Source of the DNA: JADLHS01 sp039806955
GTDB taxonomy: Bacteria; Verrucomicrobiota; Verrucomicrobiia; Limisphaerales; JADLHS01
Direction: 5' to 3'
NCBI GenBank assembly: GCA_039806955.1
Contig: JBDHQI010000018.1
Span: 1-64,000 of the forward strand
Length of the DNA stretch: 64,000 nt
Shown: positions 17,183 through 25,883 of the stretch, piece after piece
How the letters are laid out: each line of letters opens with the position of its first letter
Position numbering within the stretch: position 1 is the first letter of the stretch
Notes under the pieces: generated by a model
The model's input: only the letters and a program-made list of their open reading frames with translations
Databases searched by the model: none
What the model was told of the DNA's origin: nothing
Position numbers and translations under genes: made by a program

Positions 17183-18733
17183 ATGAACAAGATTTCGCGC
17201 GCGTTACTTTCAGTTTCAGATAAAACCGGACTCCTTCCGCTGGCGCAAACGCTGGCGGCCGCCGGGGTGGAATTGATTTCCACCGGCGGCACCGCCAAAG
17301 TCCTGCGCGAGGCGGGCCTCACCGTAAAAGACATTAGCGAACACACTGGCTTTCCAGAAATGTTGGATGGCCGGGTCAAAACCCTGCACCCCAAGGTGCA
17401 TGGCGGCTTGCTCTACATTCGCGACAAGACCGAACACGAAGCCGCTGTCCAGCAACATCAGATCGCGCCAATTGATCTGGTGGTGGTTAATCTTTACCCG
17501 TTTGAGGCCACAATAGCCCGCCCCCAAGTCAGCCGGTCGGAAGCGATTGAGAATATTGATATCGGCGGACCGTCCATGCTCCGGAGCGCAGCCAAGAATC
17601 ACGAGAGCGTGACGGTGGTGGTGGATCCGGCGGATTACACTGCGGTGGCAGAACAAATTAAGGTTACCGGACAGACCACCTTGGAGCTGCGGCGACGCCT
17701 GGCGGCAAAAGTTTTTGCGCGAACGGCGGCTTACGATGCGGCAATTGCCGCGTACCTGGAGCGCACCTTCAACGGAAACGCGTCACAATTGCCGCAGATA
17801 CTGGCGCTTTCTGTGCCATTGGCGCAACCATTGCGTTATGGAGAAAACCCGCATCAGGCCGCGGCGCTATACGGAAAATTTAGCGAGTATTTTCAGCAAT
17901 TACACGGCAAGCAGCTTTCCTACAACAACATTCTGGACCTCACGGCGGCAGCGGCACTGATCGACGAATTTGAAACCGCCGCACCGACCTTGGCCATTCT
18001 GAAACACACGAATCCCTGCGGCGTGGGTCAGGGGACCACACTGCGTGAAGCCTGGGATAAGGCGTTCGTCACAGATCGTCAGGCCCCGTTCGGCGGCATT
18101 ATCGCCGTCAATCGTCCGCTGGATGTGGATTGCGCCGTCGCCATCGCCGAGATTTTCAGCGAGGTGATTGTCGCTCCAGATTTCACCCCTGACGCACTGG
18201 CGTTGCTGCAAAAGAAGAAAAATTTACGGCTCCTTAAAGTCTTGCAATCGGGACAAACGGCATCGCCTTGGGATCTGCGCAGCGTCGGCGCGAATTCCTT
18301 CCTGATGCAACAGCACGACTTGAAGGCAACGTCTTCCACCGATCTGAAAATCGTCACTAAACGACAACCTACCGAAGCGGAGTTGTGCGCGATGCTATTT
18401 GGCTGGCATATCGTCAAGCACTTGAAGTCCAATGCGATCCTGTATTGCGCGGCCGACCGCACGCTGGGGATTGGCGCGGGCCAGATGAGTCGTGTGGATT
18501 CCAGCCGCATCGCCGTATGGAAGGCCGGTGAAGCCGGGCTGACGCTGTCCGGCAGCGTGGTGTGTAGTGACGCGTTCTTCCCGTTCGCAGATGGATTGAT
18601 TGCGGCGGCGGAAGCGGGAGCAACGGCGGCGATTCAGCCGGGCGGCTCAGTTCGTGATGCCGAAGTCATTGCGGCAGCGGACGAGCGCAATCTGGCGATG
18701 GCGTTTACCGGCGTCCGACATTTCCGACACTGA
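17183..18733 (+). CDS. purH: bifunctional AICAR formyltransferase / IMP cyclohydrolase
   Basis: The 516-residue protein performs the last two steps of purine synthesis. The N-terminal cyclohydrolase (MGS-like) domain opens with ISRALLSVSDKTGLLPLA and contains STGGTAK and HPKVHGGLL. The C-terminal AICAR transformylase domain carries the catalytic Lys-His pair in LKHTNPCG, then APFGGIIAVN, and near the end the family signature SDAFFPFADG. The ATG at 17183 gives the canonical opening; the frame is open further upstream through the tRNA but has no coding character there. Length is typical (about 510-530). It converges on the FHA gene with an 11-base gap. Confidence 0.96.
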   Translation: MNKISRALLSVSDKTGLLPLAQTLAAAGVELISTGGTAKVLREAGLTVKDISEHTGFPEMLDGRVKTLHPKVHGGLLYIRDKTEHEAAVQQHQIAPIDLVVVNLYPFEATIARPQVSRSEAIENIDIGGPSMLRSAAKNHESVTVVVDPADYTAVAEQIKVTGQTTLELRRRLAAKVFARTAAYDAAIAAYLERTFNGNASQLPQILALSVPLAQPLRYGENPHQAAALYGKFSEYFQQLHGKQLSYNNILDLTAAAALIDEFETAAPTLAILKHTNPCGVGQGTTLREAWDKAFVTDRQAPFGGIIAVNRPLDVDCAVAIAEIFSEVIVAPDFTPDALALLQKKKNLRLLKVLQSGQTASPWDLRSVGANSFLMQQHDLKATSSTDLKIVTKRQPTEAELCAMLFGWHIVKHLKSNAILYCAADRTLGIGAGQMSRVDSSRIAVWKAGEAGLTLSGSVVCSDAFFPFADGLIAAAEAGATAAIQPGGSVRDAEVIAAADERNLAMAFTGVRHFRH

Positions 18734-18744
18734 GCGCGGCGAGG

Positions 18745-19134
18745 TTACAGCAGCAACCGGATGATCAGGAAAACTTCGCCGCCGGCGACAATCAGCAGCA
18801 AGCTCCAAACGAACCACTCACGCCACTGCAGATTGCGCTGCCGCGTCGGACTCAACCGAAAGGCAATTTGCACCGCACCCGCCGTGATGATGTCGCCATT
18901 GTGCAGTCGCGCCGCTTCAGCGGGAGTTTGATTGATGGCGATAATTGCGCCGGGATGCGTTTGAAGATTAAAACCGGTTTTGGCGGCCAGACTCAGTTCA
19001 AAGTGTTGATCCCAGACGCCTTCGTCTTCCAAGCGTAAATCCGCTTGTGGACTTCGACCAACTTTTATCGGGAAGTGGCGCGCCTCCCAAATCAACCCCG
19101 CGCGCCGACCGGACAAGATCTGTAATTGAACCAT
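18745..19134 (-). CDS. FHA-domain protein with C-terminal membrane anchor
   Basis: The 129-residue protein consists of a forkhead-associated domain (VGRSPQADLRLEDEGV near 25-41 for the phospho-peptide loop, then DQHFEL, and HNGDIITAGAVQIAF) followed by a C-terminal transmembrane helix (WFVWSLLLIVAGGEVFLIIRLLL). FHA domains bind phosphothreonine. The start overlaps the Wza-like stop (TAATG), so it is the last, translationally coupled gene of the exopolysaccharide export operon. An FHA reader anchored in the membrane beside a tyrosine autokinase suggests a phosphorylation-dependent partner, though classical FHA domains do not read phosphotyrosine. The family is clear; the role is inferred. Confidence 0.8.
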   Translation of the reverse strand: MVQLQILSGRRAGLIWEARHFPIKVGRSPQADLRLEDEGVWDQHFELSLAAKTGFNLQTHPGAIIAINQTPAEAARLHNGDIITAGAVQIAFRLSPTRQRNLQWREWFVWSLLLIVAGGEVFLIIRLLL

Positions 19135-19814
19135 TACAGACCGATGGTACCGCCAATGCCGCGCATGGGCACTTCGATTTTGTCCCCGGGATAAACCGGC
19201 AAATCATAATTAGAATCTTGCGCGGCTTTTTTGCAATCCACGATGGTTCGACTGCCATCGGCACGGGTGAGTACAACGCGTTTGCGATCCGCAAAATCGG
19301 TGAAGTCCTGCGCTCCGGCAATGGCTTTGAGAACGGTGGTCTGGCCAAAGTATTCCTGGCGGCCCGGATTCCGCACCTGACCTTGCACGTAAAAGATGCG
19401 CCGTTCCGAGGATGCCGTGATGGTCAGTTGTTTGTAAAACAGCGGCACGTACTTGCTGTAAATCGCTTTTTGCAACTCACCAAGGGTTTTACCCTCGGCT
19501 TTGATTGAACCAATCATCGGCAAGGTAACCATGCCATCTTCCTTGACCGTTTCCTCGTGCGGCATGGGCGGATTTTGGATCCCGGAGAAGGTGATTTTTA
19601 CGTAGTCCCCAACTGCCAGGCGCGCGGCTTCGCCGAGCGAAGCACCGGAACCGGCAGCTTTGGAAGCGCTCGCATACGGTTGGTCATCCGGAACCTCAGT
19701 AAAAGGAATCTGATCCCGCGAGGTCTGACATCCAGTCAAAATCAACCCAAGCAGGAGCACCACGCCCGCCCACCAGCCACCGAAGGCCCTTTGCTGCGAA
19801 ATTACTTTCTTCAT
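19134..19814 (-). CDS. Wza-like polysaccharide export lipoprotein
   Basis: The 226-residue protein has a lipoprotein signal (LLGLILTGC, Cys29), then a polysaccharide biosynthesis/export (Poly_export) domain (LAVGDYVKITFSG, EETVKEDGMVTLPMIGSIKAEGKTLGELQ) and one SLBB domain (RIFYVQGQVRNPGRQEYFGQTTVLKAIAGAQ). It should form the outer-membrane channel for capsule or exopolysaccharide. It is shorter than Wza (about 380) and has a single SLBB, as in many short Gram-negative export proteins. The start ATG at 19814 (MKKVISQQRAF) gives a proper signal; the upstream in-frame Met at 19832 adds only MSEYKF. It lies 23 bases after the BY-kinase gene. Confidence 0.9.
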   Translation of the reverse strand: MKKVISQQRAFGGWWAGVVLLLGLILTGCQTSRDQIPFTEVPDDQPYASASKAAGSGASLGEAARLAVGDYVKITFSGIQNPPMPHEETVKEDGMVTLPMIGSIKAEGKTLGELQKAIYSKYVPLFYKQLTITASSERRIFYVQGQVRNPGRQEYFGQTTVLKAIAGAQDFTDFADRKRVVLTRADGSRTIVDCKKAAQDSNYDLPVYPGDKIEVPMRGIGGTIGL

Positions 19815-19837
19815 GAACTTATACTCAGACAAGTGGA

Positions 19838-22003
19838 TCAGTATTTTTGTTTGATTTCGCCTGAATCTTTCTCTCCGGGCGCCACCGCTTCCGCCACCGG
19901 CTCGGCATCTTCGTTCTTGGCGTAATAATCGTGGTAATAGCCGCTGTAATAATAGTAACTCTCGTCCTGTGACATGTTGATGTTGTTCAACACGATACCG
20001 ACCAGATTACCGCCCACTTTCTCAATGAGTTGCTTAGCGCGAATGTTCATCGGCTGTGGATACCGACGGTATTGAATGACCTGAACGGTAATATCCACTT
20101 CACTGGCAAGGATGGAGGCGTCGCTGACCCCCATGATCGGCGGCGAGTCGAAAAAGACATAATCGTAGCGTTGTTTGAGTTCATTGATCAGATCCTTCAT
20201 CTGGCTGGAACTCAAAATACCCAGTGAACTGCTGGGCAACTTGCCGCTGGCTAGAAAATCAAGTTTGTCCAACGAAGTAGTTTGAATGACATCGGTCAGG
20301 CTGTTTTGCTTCAACAAGTAGTTGGTCAAACCGAGGTTGTTGGTGACGCGCAAAATCTTGTGCAGCGTGGGCCGGCGCAAGTCGGAATCCACGATGATCA
20401 CGCGCTGGCCACTTTGAGCGAAGACCGTAGCCAGATTCAGGACCGTGGTGGATTTACCTTCGCCCGCGCCAGCGCTGACCACGGCAATGCTGTTCAACTT
20501 CTCGTCTTTGCGCGCAAATAAAAGGTTGGTTCGCAAGACCCGATAAGCTTCCGCATGGGGGCTTTCGGCTCCCTCCTCAATTAAATACCCGACGTTCTGA
20601 GGTATGACGCCCAAGACTGGCGACTGGAGGAGACGCTCAACGTCATCAATGGTCTTGACGCTGGTATCCAGGTACTCAATGAAAAACGCCAAGCCAACCC
20701 CCACCACCAGCCCAATAATCACCCCTAAAATGATGTTCAAGGTTTTGTTCGGGCGAACGGGTTTTTTGCCGGGTGTGGCGTATTCGATGATATCCACCTG
20801 GAATTTTTTCGGCAGGCTCAAGTCAATCTCTTCAACATTGATCTTGCGAGAAAGCAGGGTGCGCAGATCTTCCTCGCTCATCAACGTGCGCTTCAGATCA
20901 AAGTAGGGACGGCTCTTGGTCAGCTGTTCCTGATCGAGTTTGCCCGCCGATTCCACGGCGGCGGTGCTGTTGTCCAAACGCGCTTTGGCCATCGCCACCT
21001 TGGTTTCCATGGCCTTCATGATGGCGCGGACTTGATCGTCTATTTTAGTCTCCAACTCGACTTCCAAATCCTGAATGCGCTTCATATCCGGATGCTCCGG
21101 CCCCAAGTCCACCGCCAAAGTGAGCGCATGCTGCTCGGCCATGTTGAGCTGTTGGAGCAGATCGGTTAATACCGGATCCATTTCCATCCGCGGCAAGACT
21201 TCCCGCAGTTCCTTGGTGGAAAGCGCGCTCAGCTTGTCGTACTGGACTTTCCTTTCCTTGTATTCATTGTCGGCTTCGAAACGGCTTAAAAGATTGCGTT
21301 TATATTCCTCGGTTTCAGTCTGCATCACCGGAGCGAGGCTGGTTGCGTCAATATCCGAGACGCCGGCGTCAATGCGTAATTTGTCCAGCCGCGACTTGAT
21401 TTCAGCAATCCGCTCATCCTGGATTTTCAATTGCCGGCGCAACTCGTCAATTCCGCCCATGACGGCTTCCTGGTTTTTTGAAAGCCGCCAGTGCTGGTAG
21501 GCCTCGGCAATGGCGTTGGCTAAATCAGCGGCATCCTTGGCGTTATCGCTGAACACCTTGATGTCAATGATGCTGGTGTTGCGGCGGGGGCGAACATCCA
21601 TGCGGGCGCGCAACATTTCCAGCGCCTCATTCGGTTTCAAGGGTTGGCCCTCGAAGTATTTATTTCCCCAAACCCGGAGGAGATCCCGGTTGTTAATAAC
21701 ATTGGTCAGAATGCTTTCCGACTGAATGGTCTCGAACTCGGTTTGGATAAAGTAGGGATCGTAGGCGCTGATCAGCCGACTGCTCATGCCGCTGAGTTCA
21801 TCAATGTCCGACTTGTCACGCTCAACTCTCATGGAGGCCGTGCTGGCAAACAACTCGGGCAGAATAAAGGTGACCAAGGTGGCCGTGATCACCACCAGAA
21901 GAAAAACCGCAATGATGACAGTTTTGCGAATCCGAATAATTCGCCAGTAGTCTAAAAAGTGTAAGCGAGCCTCTGGTTGCGTTTGTTGCTTAAGCGGATC
22001 CAT
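19838..22003 (-). CDS. polysaccharide co-polymerase / bacterial tyrosine autokinase (Wzc type)
   Basis: The 721-residue inner-membrane protein has a Wzz chain-length domain with a first transmembrane helix near 27-48 and a second near 420-440, enclosing a long periplasmic coiled coil. A cytoplasmic BY-kinase domain follows: Walker A SAGAGEGKSTT near 510, Walker A' VIIVDSDLRRP, Walker B YVFFDSPP. The C-terminus carries the expected tyrosine cluster, with eight Tyr in about 13 residues (SYYYYSGYYHDYY). Autophosphorylation there controls polymer length and export. A TTG start at 22009 is possible, but the ATG at 22003 is preferred. It lies between the outer-membrane barrel gene and the Wza-like gene in one operon. 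Confidence 0.93.
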   Translation of the reverse strand: MDPLKQQTQPEARLHFLDYWRIIRIRKTVIIAVFLLVVITATLVTFILPELFASTASMRVERDKSDIDELSGMSSRLISAYDPYFIQTEFETIQSESILTNVINNRDLLRVWGNKYFEGQPLKPNEALEMLRARMDVRPRRNTSIIDIKVFSDNAKDAADLANAIAEAYQHWRLSKNQEAVMGGIDELRRQLKIQDERIAEIKSRLDKLRIDAGVSDIDATSLAPVMQTETEEYKRNLLSRFEADNEYKERKVQYDKLSALSTKELREVLPRMEMDPVLTDLLQQLNMAEQHALTLAVDLGPEHPDMKRIQDLEVELETKIDDQVRAIMKAMETKVAMAKARLDNSTAAVESAGKLDQEQLTKSRPYFDLKRTLMSEEDLRTLLSRKINVEEIDLSLPKKFQVDIIEYATPGKKPVRPNKTLNIILGVIIGLVVGVGLAFFIEYLDTSVKTIDDVERLLQSPVLGVIPQNVGYLIEEGAESPHAEAYRVLRTNLLFARKDEKLNSIAVVSAGAGEGKSTTVLNLATVFAQSGQRVIIVDSDLRRPTLHKILRVTNNLGLTNYLLKQNSLTDVIQTTSLDKLDFLASGKLPSSSLGILSSSQMKDLINELKQRYDYVFFDSPPIMGVSDASILASEVDITVQVIQYRRYPQPMNIRAKQLIEKVGGNLVGIVLNNINMSQDESYYYYSGYYHDYYAKNEDAEPVAEAVAPGEKDSGEIKQKY

Positions 22004-22061
22004 AGTCAAAAAAAATAGGGGCTAGTAATACGACCCAGCCCCCAACCAAAATATCCTCCGA

Positions 22062-23342
22062 TCAGAAACCGACCGTCACGCCCGCATAGACGCGATTCCG
22101 ATAAAAATCGGGTGACATACGCGCAGTCGAATCCCACCGATCAAAATTATACCCGGTATGGGCGGAAACATACTGGTTGAAGTTATAGGCCAAGTCCAGG
22201 CCGATGCGATATAACATATAGGTTTCGCCATCCACCGCCACGCCACCTCCGTTGTATTCAGCATGTGAAATACTGGCGCTTGCCGTGCCGATCAACTTGG
22301 AGATGATCTCGTGTTTGAGCGCACCATATGCGGTGACATACTCCATGTCTTTGACGTACGAAAGGGACGCGCCCACTTCGTTGGCCGATTCCCGGCTGTA
22401 ACGAAGCCCCGCATCCACTTGCGTGCGCTGCTGGATTGCGTAAGTCACACTGCCTTGGATGAAAGGACTCCATTGAGTGTCATCACTGCCCGTGTAATTA
22501 TAATACGTGTAATACTGCGCACCAACGTTCAACGCAGCGGACAAAGTTGGGCTGAAAATATGCCGGGCGCCAACATAGACGGTATGCCCGCGGTTATTGC
22601 GGTCCTGGCTACGCACCACCGGGAACACCGCAATAACTTCGTCTCCATTGTAGATCGTCTGCGAGTAGTTGTAACCCAGAATGCCAATCGTAGATGGACT
22701 CAACTTCCAATTGCTGTCAACCCGCACCAAGTGTTCGGTCCGATCGAAAATACCTGAATAGCTGGCCCGACCAGTATAAACGCCTCCTGGCAGTTTGTCG
22801 TGGTAGTCATAAAAATTATTATTATAACCCAAACTGAAACTCAGCAGGTCAGTGGCTTCAACATTGAATTCGGCCCGGGCAAAATTACGAATGTTATCAC
22901 CTGGAATTCGCTGGATCGCCGCAGGATCAAACAACAGGTCCGGCTCTTGACCGATGACGAACGAGTCGCTCAACGAAATATCGGCGCGCGGACTGAAAGT
23001 ATGCGCAAAGTTCAAGTCGAAGACATGAGTGTAGCTATGATGCCCCGCACGACCCGGGATGCTCTTATCGTAGAAGCGCGCCGTGAAGTCATAACCGACG
23101 TTGAAAGAAGTTTGTTCGCCGGGCAACCCGAACTTGATGGATGGAGTTATATCGAAGCCCGCCGATTCCACCGCCCACGCATCTGGCGCAGTGTTCACGT
23201 TGTCATCATAAAAGCCGTTTAAGGTGGCCTGGATGCTCCACGGCTTATTCTTCTGCAGTTGATTCAGCGTTGATGATTCAGCCGCGTGCAGCACGGAGGC
23301 GCCCATAGCCAGCAATCCAACTGAGGTAGCGATTTTTCTCAT
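22062..23342 (-). CDS. outer-membrane beta-barrel protein of the exopolysaccharide operon
   Basis: The 426-residue protein has a Sec signal peptide (MRKIATSVGLLAMGASVLHAAES) followed by about 20 amphipathic strands rich in alternating aromatic residues (FDITPSIKFG, FSLGYNNNFYDY, AALNVGAQYYTYYNY). It ends in F (VYAGVTVGF), the usual sorting signal of outer-membrane barrels. It resembles the outer-membrane barrels encoded with Wza/Wzc sets in organisms having exosortase-linked exopolysaccharide loci. It is the first gene of the operon, so the AT-rich region upstream (23343-23737) should hold the promoter. Function in secretion or anchoring of the polymer is inferred from context. Confidence 0.8.
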   Translation of the reverse strand: MRKIATSVGLLAMGASVLHAAESSTLNQLQKNKPWSIQATLNGFYDDNVNTAPDAWAVESAGFDITPSIKFGLPGEQTSFNVGYDFTARFYDKSIPGRAGHHSYTHVFDLNFAHTFSPRADISLSDSFVIGQEPDLLFDPAAIQRIPGDNIRNFARAEFNVEATDLLSFSLGYNNNFYDYHDKLPGGVYTGRASYSGIFDRTEHLVRVDSNWKLSPSTIGILGYNYSQTIYNGDEVIAVFPVVRSQDRNNRGHTVYVGARHIFSPTLSAALNVGAQYYTYYNYTGSDDTQWSPFIQGSVTYAIQQRTQVDAGLRYSRESANEVGASLSYVKDMEYVTAYGALKHEIISKLIGTASASISHAEYNGGGVAVDGETYMLYRIGLDLAYNFNQYVSAHTGYNFDRWDSTARMSPDFYRNRVYAGVTVGF

Positions 23343-23520
23343 AGAATTAGTTCAGTAGTTCAACCCAAGACGACGTTTTCCTGTGTTTTACTTGAATCGG
23401 ACGCAGCATGTCAAATAAATGTTCCGTCTTTTTATGTTCAAGCCAACGCCATCAGCCAAACGGTTTTCGTCAAAAATAGCAAGCCTCATCAGCAATAATT
23501 CAATAATAATTTTGACCATC

Positions 23521-23535
23521 GCGATTTGGATGCCA
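23521..23535 (-). promoter_or_regulatory. possible sigma-54 promoter of the exopolysaccharide operon
   Basis: The minus strand reads TGGCATCCAAATCGC: GG and GC are separated by exactly ten bases as sigma-54 requires, with TGGCA intact at -24 but CGC instead of TGC at -12. The predicted start would be near 23509, leaving about 165 bases of leader before the barrel gene. It is weaker than the two sigma-54 promoters elsewhere in this window. Support comes from the paired upstream repeat at 23563-23703. Confidence 0.3.
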
Positions 23536-23562
23536 ATCCAACGGTTTCCGCGCAAAATTTTA

Positions 23563-23703
23563 CGGGAGTATGTATTTAACGCAAATTGGAATCTCAGGCC
23601 GCAACGCCCCAAGACTGTTAGCCGAAAACTTCGAGCGTTTGTATTATCCAAACCCTCCGCAATGCCAGCATGACGGCTCGTTTGCGTTATCTACATACTC
23701 CCG
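23563..23703. repeat. 23-base inverted repeat pair upstream of the exopolysaccharide operon
   Basis: Arms at 23563-23585 and 23681-23703 are reverse complements with two mismatches. Both contain CGGGAGTATGTA, then two variable bases, then TAACGCAAA; A/T-rich flanks (AAAATTT) are also partly shared. The 95-base spacer has no ORF with conserved features. The region is non-coding between the barrel gene start (23342) and the LysM gene stop (23738). The arms could be two copies of an activator site. Confidence 0.5.
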
Positions 23704-23737
23704 AAATTTTATGTTTTTATGACCGAAGGAAACAGCC

Positions 23738-24502
23738 TCAACGTCGCGGCACCACCACCGTCTGCCCCACCTGGATGCGGCGCGGATCCAATCCCGGATT
23801 GGCCCGCGCCAGAACTTCCACGGAAATACCGTACTGCCGCGAGATTGAAGTGAATGTTTCGCCGGATTTGACCCGATGATATCCCGCGGTGGCCGTGCCC
23901 GTCGTTGTTGCGCTCGAAGCGGAAGTTCGGTGCGGTAACGGAGTGGGTTGCAAAGTTGTCGTGGGTTGCGGTGTCCGGGCCGGACTCGTGGTGGCCGTAG
24001 TTGAATACGGCTGCGGTGAGGTTCGCGCCGCAGCCTGACGCAATTGCTCCACTTCACTCTGCAAGCGCCGATTCTCCGCCGCCAATTTCTCCAATCGCTG
24101 CTGCAAAGCGGAACTGGGAGGGATTGGCACCGCCGTGCGCGCGAGTTCCTGTTTCAGCCGCGCAATGTGTTGTCGAATCATTTCCGCATTACCCGCCTGG
24201 GGGCGCAGGCGGAGATACTCCTGGTAAAAATGGATTGCCGCCGCTTCGTCCACCTGCTTCTCCGCGTAAAGCCAGCCCAGCTCAAGATTCGCCGCCGCCG
24301 AATGTGGATTCAGCTCGAGAGCGCGCTTGAACGCATTGATGGCACCGCTGTAGTTCATGGCATTGACCAGATTCCGCCCGATCAAGAATTGTGGTTCTTT
24401 TTCCTCGTCCACTTGATCTGAGCGCCCGGGTTCACAGCCGCTCAACAGCAGCCCCACACAGCCGCCGAGCAACAGGATTTGGATGATTTTTGTCGGCGCC
24501 AT
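23738..24502 (-). CDS. TPR and LysM lipoprotein
   Basis: The 254-residue protein has a lipoprotein signal with lipobox LLSGC (Cys23), a TPR unit (NYSGAINAFKRALELNPHSAAANLELGWLYAEK, about 50-82), a coiled coil (LQQRLEKLAAENRRLQSEVEQLRQ, about 130-155), a Thr/Pro-rich linker and a C-terminal LysM domain (YHRVKSGETFTSISRQYGIS...IQVGQTVVVP). LysM binds peptidoglycan, so this should be an outer-membrane lipoprotein that contacts the wall. It ends the minus-strand folD cluster, 54 bases after the membrane protein gene. Domain calls are firm; the biological role is unknown. Confidence 0.85.
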   Translation of the reverse strand: MAPTKIIQILLLGGCVGLLLSGCEPGRSDQVDEEKEPQFLIGRNLVNAMNYSGAINAFKRALELNPHSAAANLELGWLYAEKQVDEAAAIHFYQEYLRLRPQAGNAEMIRQHIARLKQELARTAVPIPPSSALQQRLEKLAAENRRLQSEVEQLRQAAARTSPQPYSTTATTSPARTPQPTTTLQPTPLPHRTSASSATTTGTATAGYHRVKSGETFTSISRQYGISVEVLARANPGLDPRRIQVGQTVVVPRR

Positions 24503-24556
24503 GGCGGATTTAATTTACCGAATGCACCGACGACACGCAATCGCCTGATGACTCGT

Positions 24557-25399
24557 TCAACGCTTGCACGCGCGCGCGAACGGATTTTGAGCAACCGTCC
24601 GTGCCGTCCGATCGGTCGCGTACAATCCCAGCAATAAATAAACCCAACCAACCAGAAAGTGTATTCCCCATACCGAAAGCAGTCCGACCAGGTTCATCAC
24701 TCCCAAGTCGTAAAAAGAAATGGCGAGCAGCATCAACAACGCGCCAGGCAGCAGCGCCGCGCCGCTCATCTTCCAACTGCCGCGCCAGGTCAAACGCCGA
24801 TTCACGTAAAGCCCCAACCACCAAAGCGGTCCGGCATAAAGCGTCGCCAATCCGAACCACGCGATCATCAGACCGCACCCTGTAACGATGAACACTCCGG
24901 CCAATACTCCGGGCCGCCACGCGCCCCATAGGGGTTGTAATTTTTCCTGGCCCAGCGAGATAACCCAACCTGATGGATAGGGCCATTCCACATAGCCGAA
25001 CAGGGAATAAATGGTGATCTGATTCCGACTCAATTCGCATTGAAGGTCCGCCACCGAACGCAACTGACCGGGTTGCTCCACGCTGACACTCAGAGCGAGA
25101 AAACCGTTTTCCTCCAGCATGACGGGCGTTGCCCCCTGCCAATCCAGTTGTTGGTGTCGAATCTGACTGGCGGCGGGCAACTGGTGAATGGCGTTGGAAA
25201 TCACCGGCACGTAACGATCATGACAAAACCAGGCAACCCCTGCGGCCACCATCAGGACCACGAGAAATTGAATCAACAGCAACCGGCGCAGCGGCGCCAG
25301 CGCAAACGCCGCGATGCCACGGGGCGTGAAGGGTTGCCAAGCGGTTGCGAAAAAGTTGCCCACGTCACTTAATGGAAGGGAGCAGCCAACCGGATGCAA
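24557..25399 (-). CDS. polytopic membrane protein of unknown function
   Basis: The 280-residue protein has an N-terminal helix (LLLIQFLVVLMVAAGVAWFC, about 40-60), a periplasmic stretch of about 100 residues, then four or more transmembrane helices (GVLAGVFIVTGCGLMIAWFGLATLYAG; ALLPGALLMLLAISFYDLGVMNLVGLLSVWGIHFLVGWVYLLLGLYA). It has the look of DUF1189/Yip1-like integral proteins, but I cannot assign a family. The start is uncertain: TTG at 25399 gives the longest form, and a GTG at 25363 would also retain all membrane segments. It is 13 bases from the preceding gene, in the folD cluster. Confidence 0.65.
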   Translation of the reverse strand: MHPVGCSLPLSDVGNFFATAWQPFTPRGIAAFALAPLRRLLLIQFLVVLMVAAGVAWFCHDRYVPVISNAIHQLPAASQIRHQQLDWQGATPVMLEENGFLALSVSVEQPGQLRSVADLQCELSRNQITIYSLFGYVEWPYPSGWVISLGQEKLQPLWGAWRPGVLAGVFIVTGCGLMIAWFGLATLYAGPLWWLGLYVNRRLTWRGSWKMSGAALLPGALLMLLAISFYDLGVMNLVGLLSVWGIHFLVGWVYLLLGLYATDRTARTVAQNPFARACKR

Positions 25400-25412
25400 G
25401 CACGGGTTTCGC

Positions 25413-25865
25413 TCAAGCTCCCGGCGCCGGAGCCTCAGGCGACGCCGGTGGTTTGCCTCCCGGAGCCGGTGGCGGCGTCAACATGACCGGTACCGGGTAA
25501 CGCAGTTTCATCACGTCGTCCACCAGCACTTCGATGTAGTAGGTCCCGGCCACCTTGAATTCCACCTGCCCGAACAGCGTAACATTGGTGGCGTGAAACC
25601 CCGCGTCTTGCAAAGTGAATTTCACTTCGCCTTTACGCAGGACCGTGGTTTGATCTGGCGCAATCAACCGCACATTCTCGCTGAATTTTCCCAAACCAGC
25701 CGTCCAACGATTGAAAATGCTCAACTTGAACGCCACTACCGGCAACTGGGGAACACGAATTAAATTGATGACGCCAATGAGAAAAAAATTTCCGTTGGTT
25801 TCCTGGCGCACCTCTTCGCATAACAGCGAACATTGCAAGTCGGGGAGAATCCGGGTTGGTGTCAT
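25413..25865 (-). CDS. conserved hypothetical protein (DUF6941-like)
   Basis: The 150-residue protein has no signal peptide or membrane helix. The sequence reads as a small beta-sandwich (NFFLIGVINLIRVPQLPVVAFKLSIFNRW, ENVRLIAPDQTTVLRKGEVKF, FKVAGTYYIEVLVDDVMKLRYPVPV), followed by a Pro/Ala/Gly tail of 25 residues. The pattern 'CDDVRQE..GKFSLIGVF' and 'PG.Y.FEV.VDG' fits a widespread hypothetical family, which I recall as DUF6941, with no established function. It sits 18 bases after folD on the same strand, so co-transcription is likely. Confidence 0.6.
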   Translation of the reverse strand: MTPTRILPDLQCSLLCEEVRQETNGNFFLIGVINLIRVPQLPVVAFKLSIFNRWTAGLGKFSENVRLIAPDQTTVLRKGEVKFTLQDAGFHATNVTLFGQVEFKVAGTYYIEVLVDDVMKLRYPVPVMLTPPPAPGGKPPASPEAPAPGA

Positions 25866-25883
25866 AATTTGAAAAGTTGAAAA

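Noticed and set aside
23388..23651. 87-residue ORF upstream of the exopolysaccharide operon
   Set aside because: Covers the regulatory repeats and has no family character or ribosome site; treated as non-coding.
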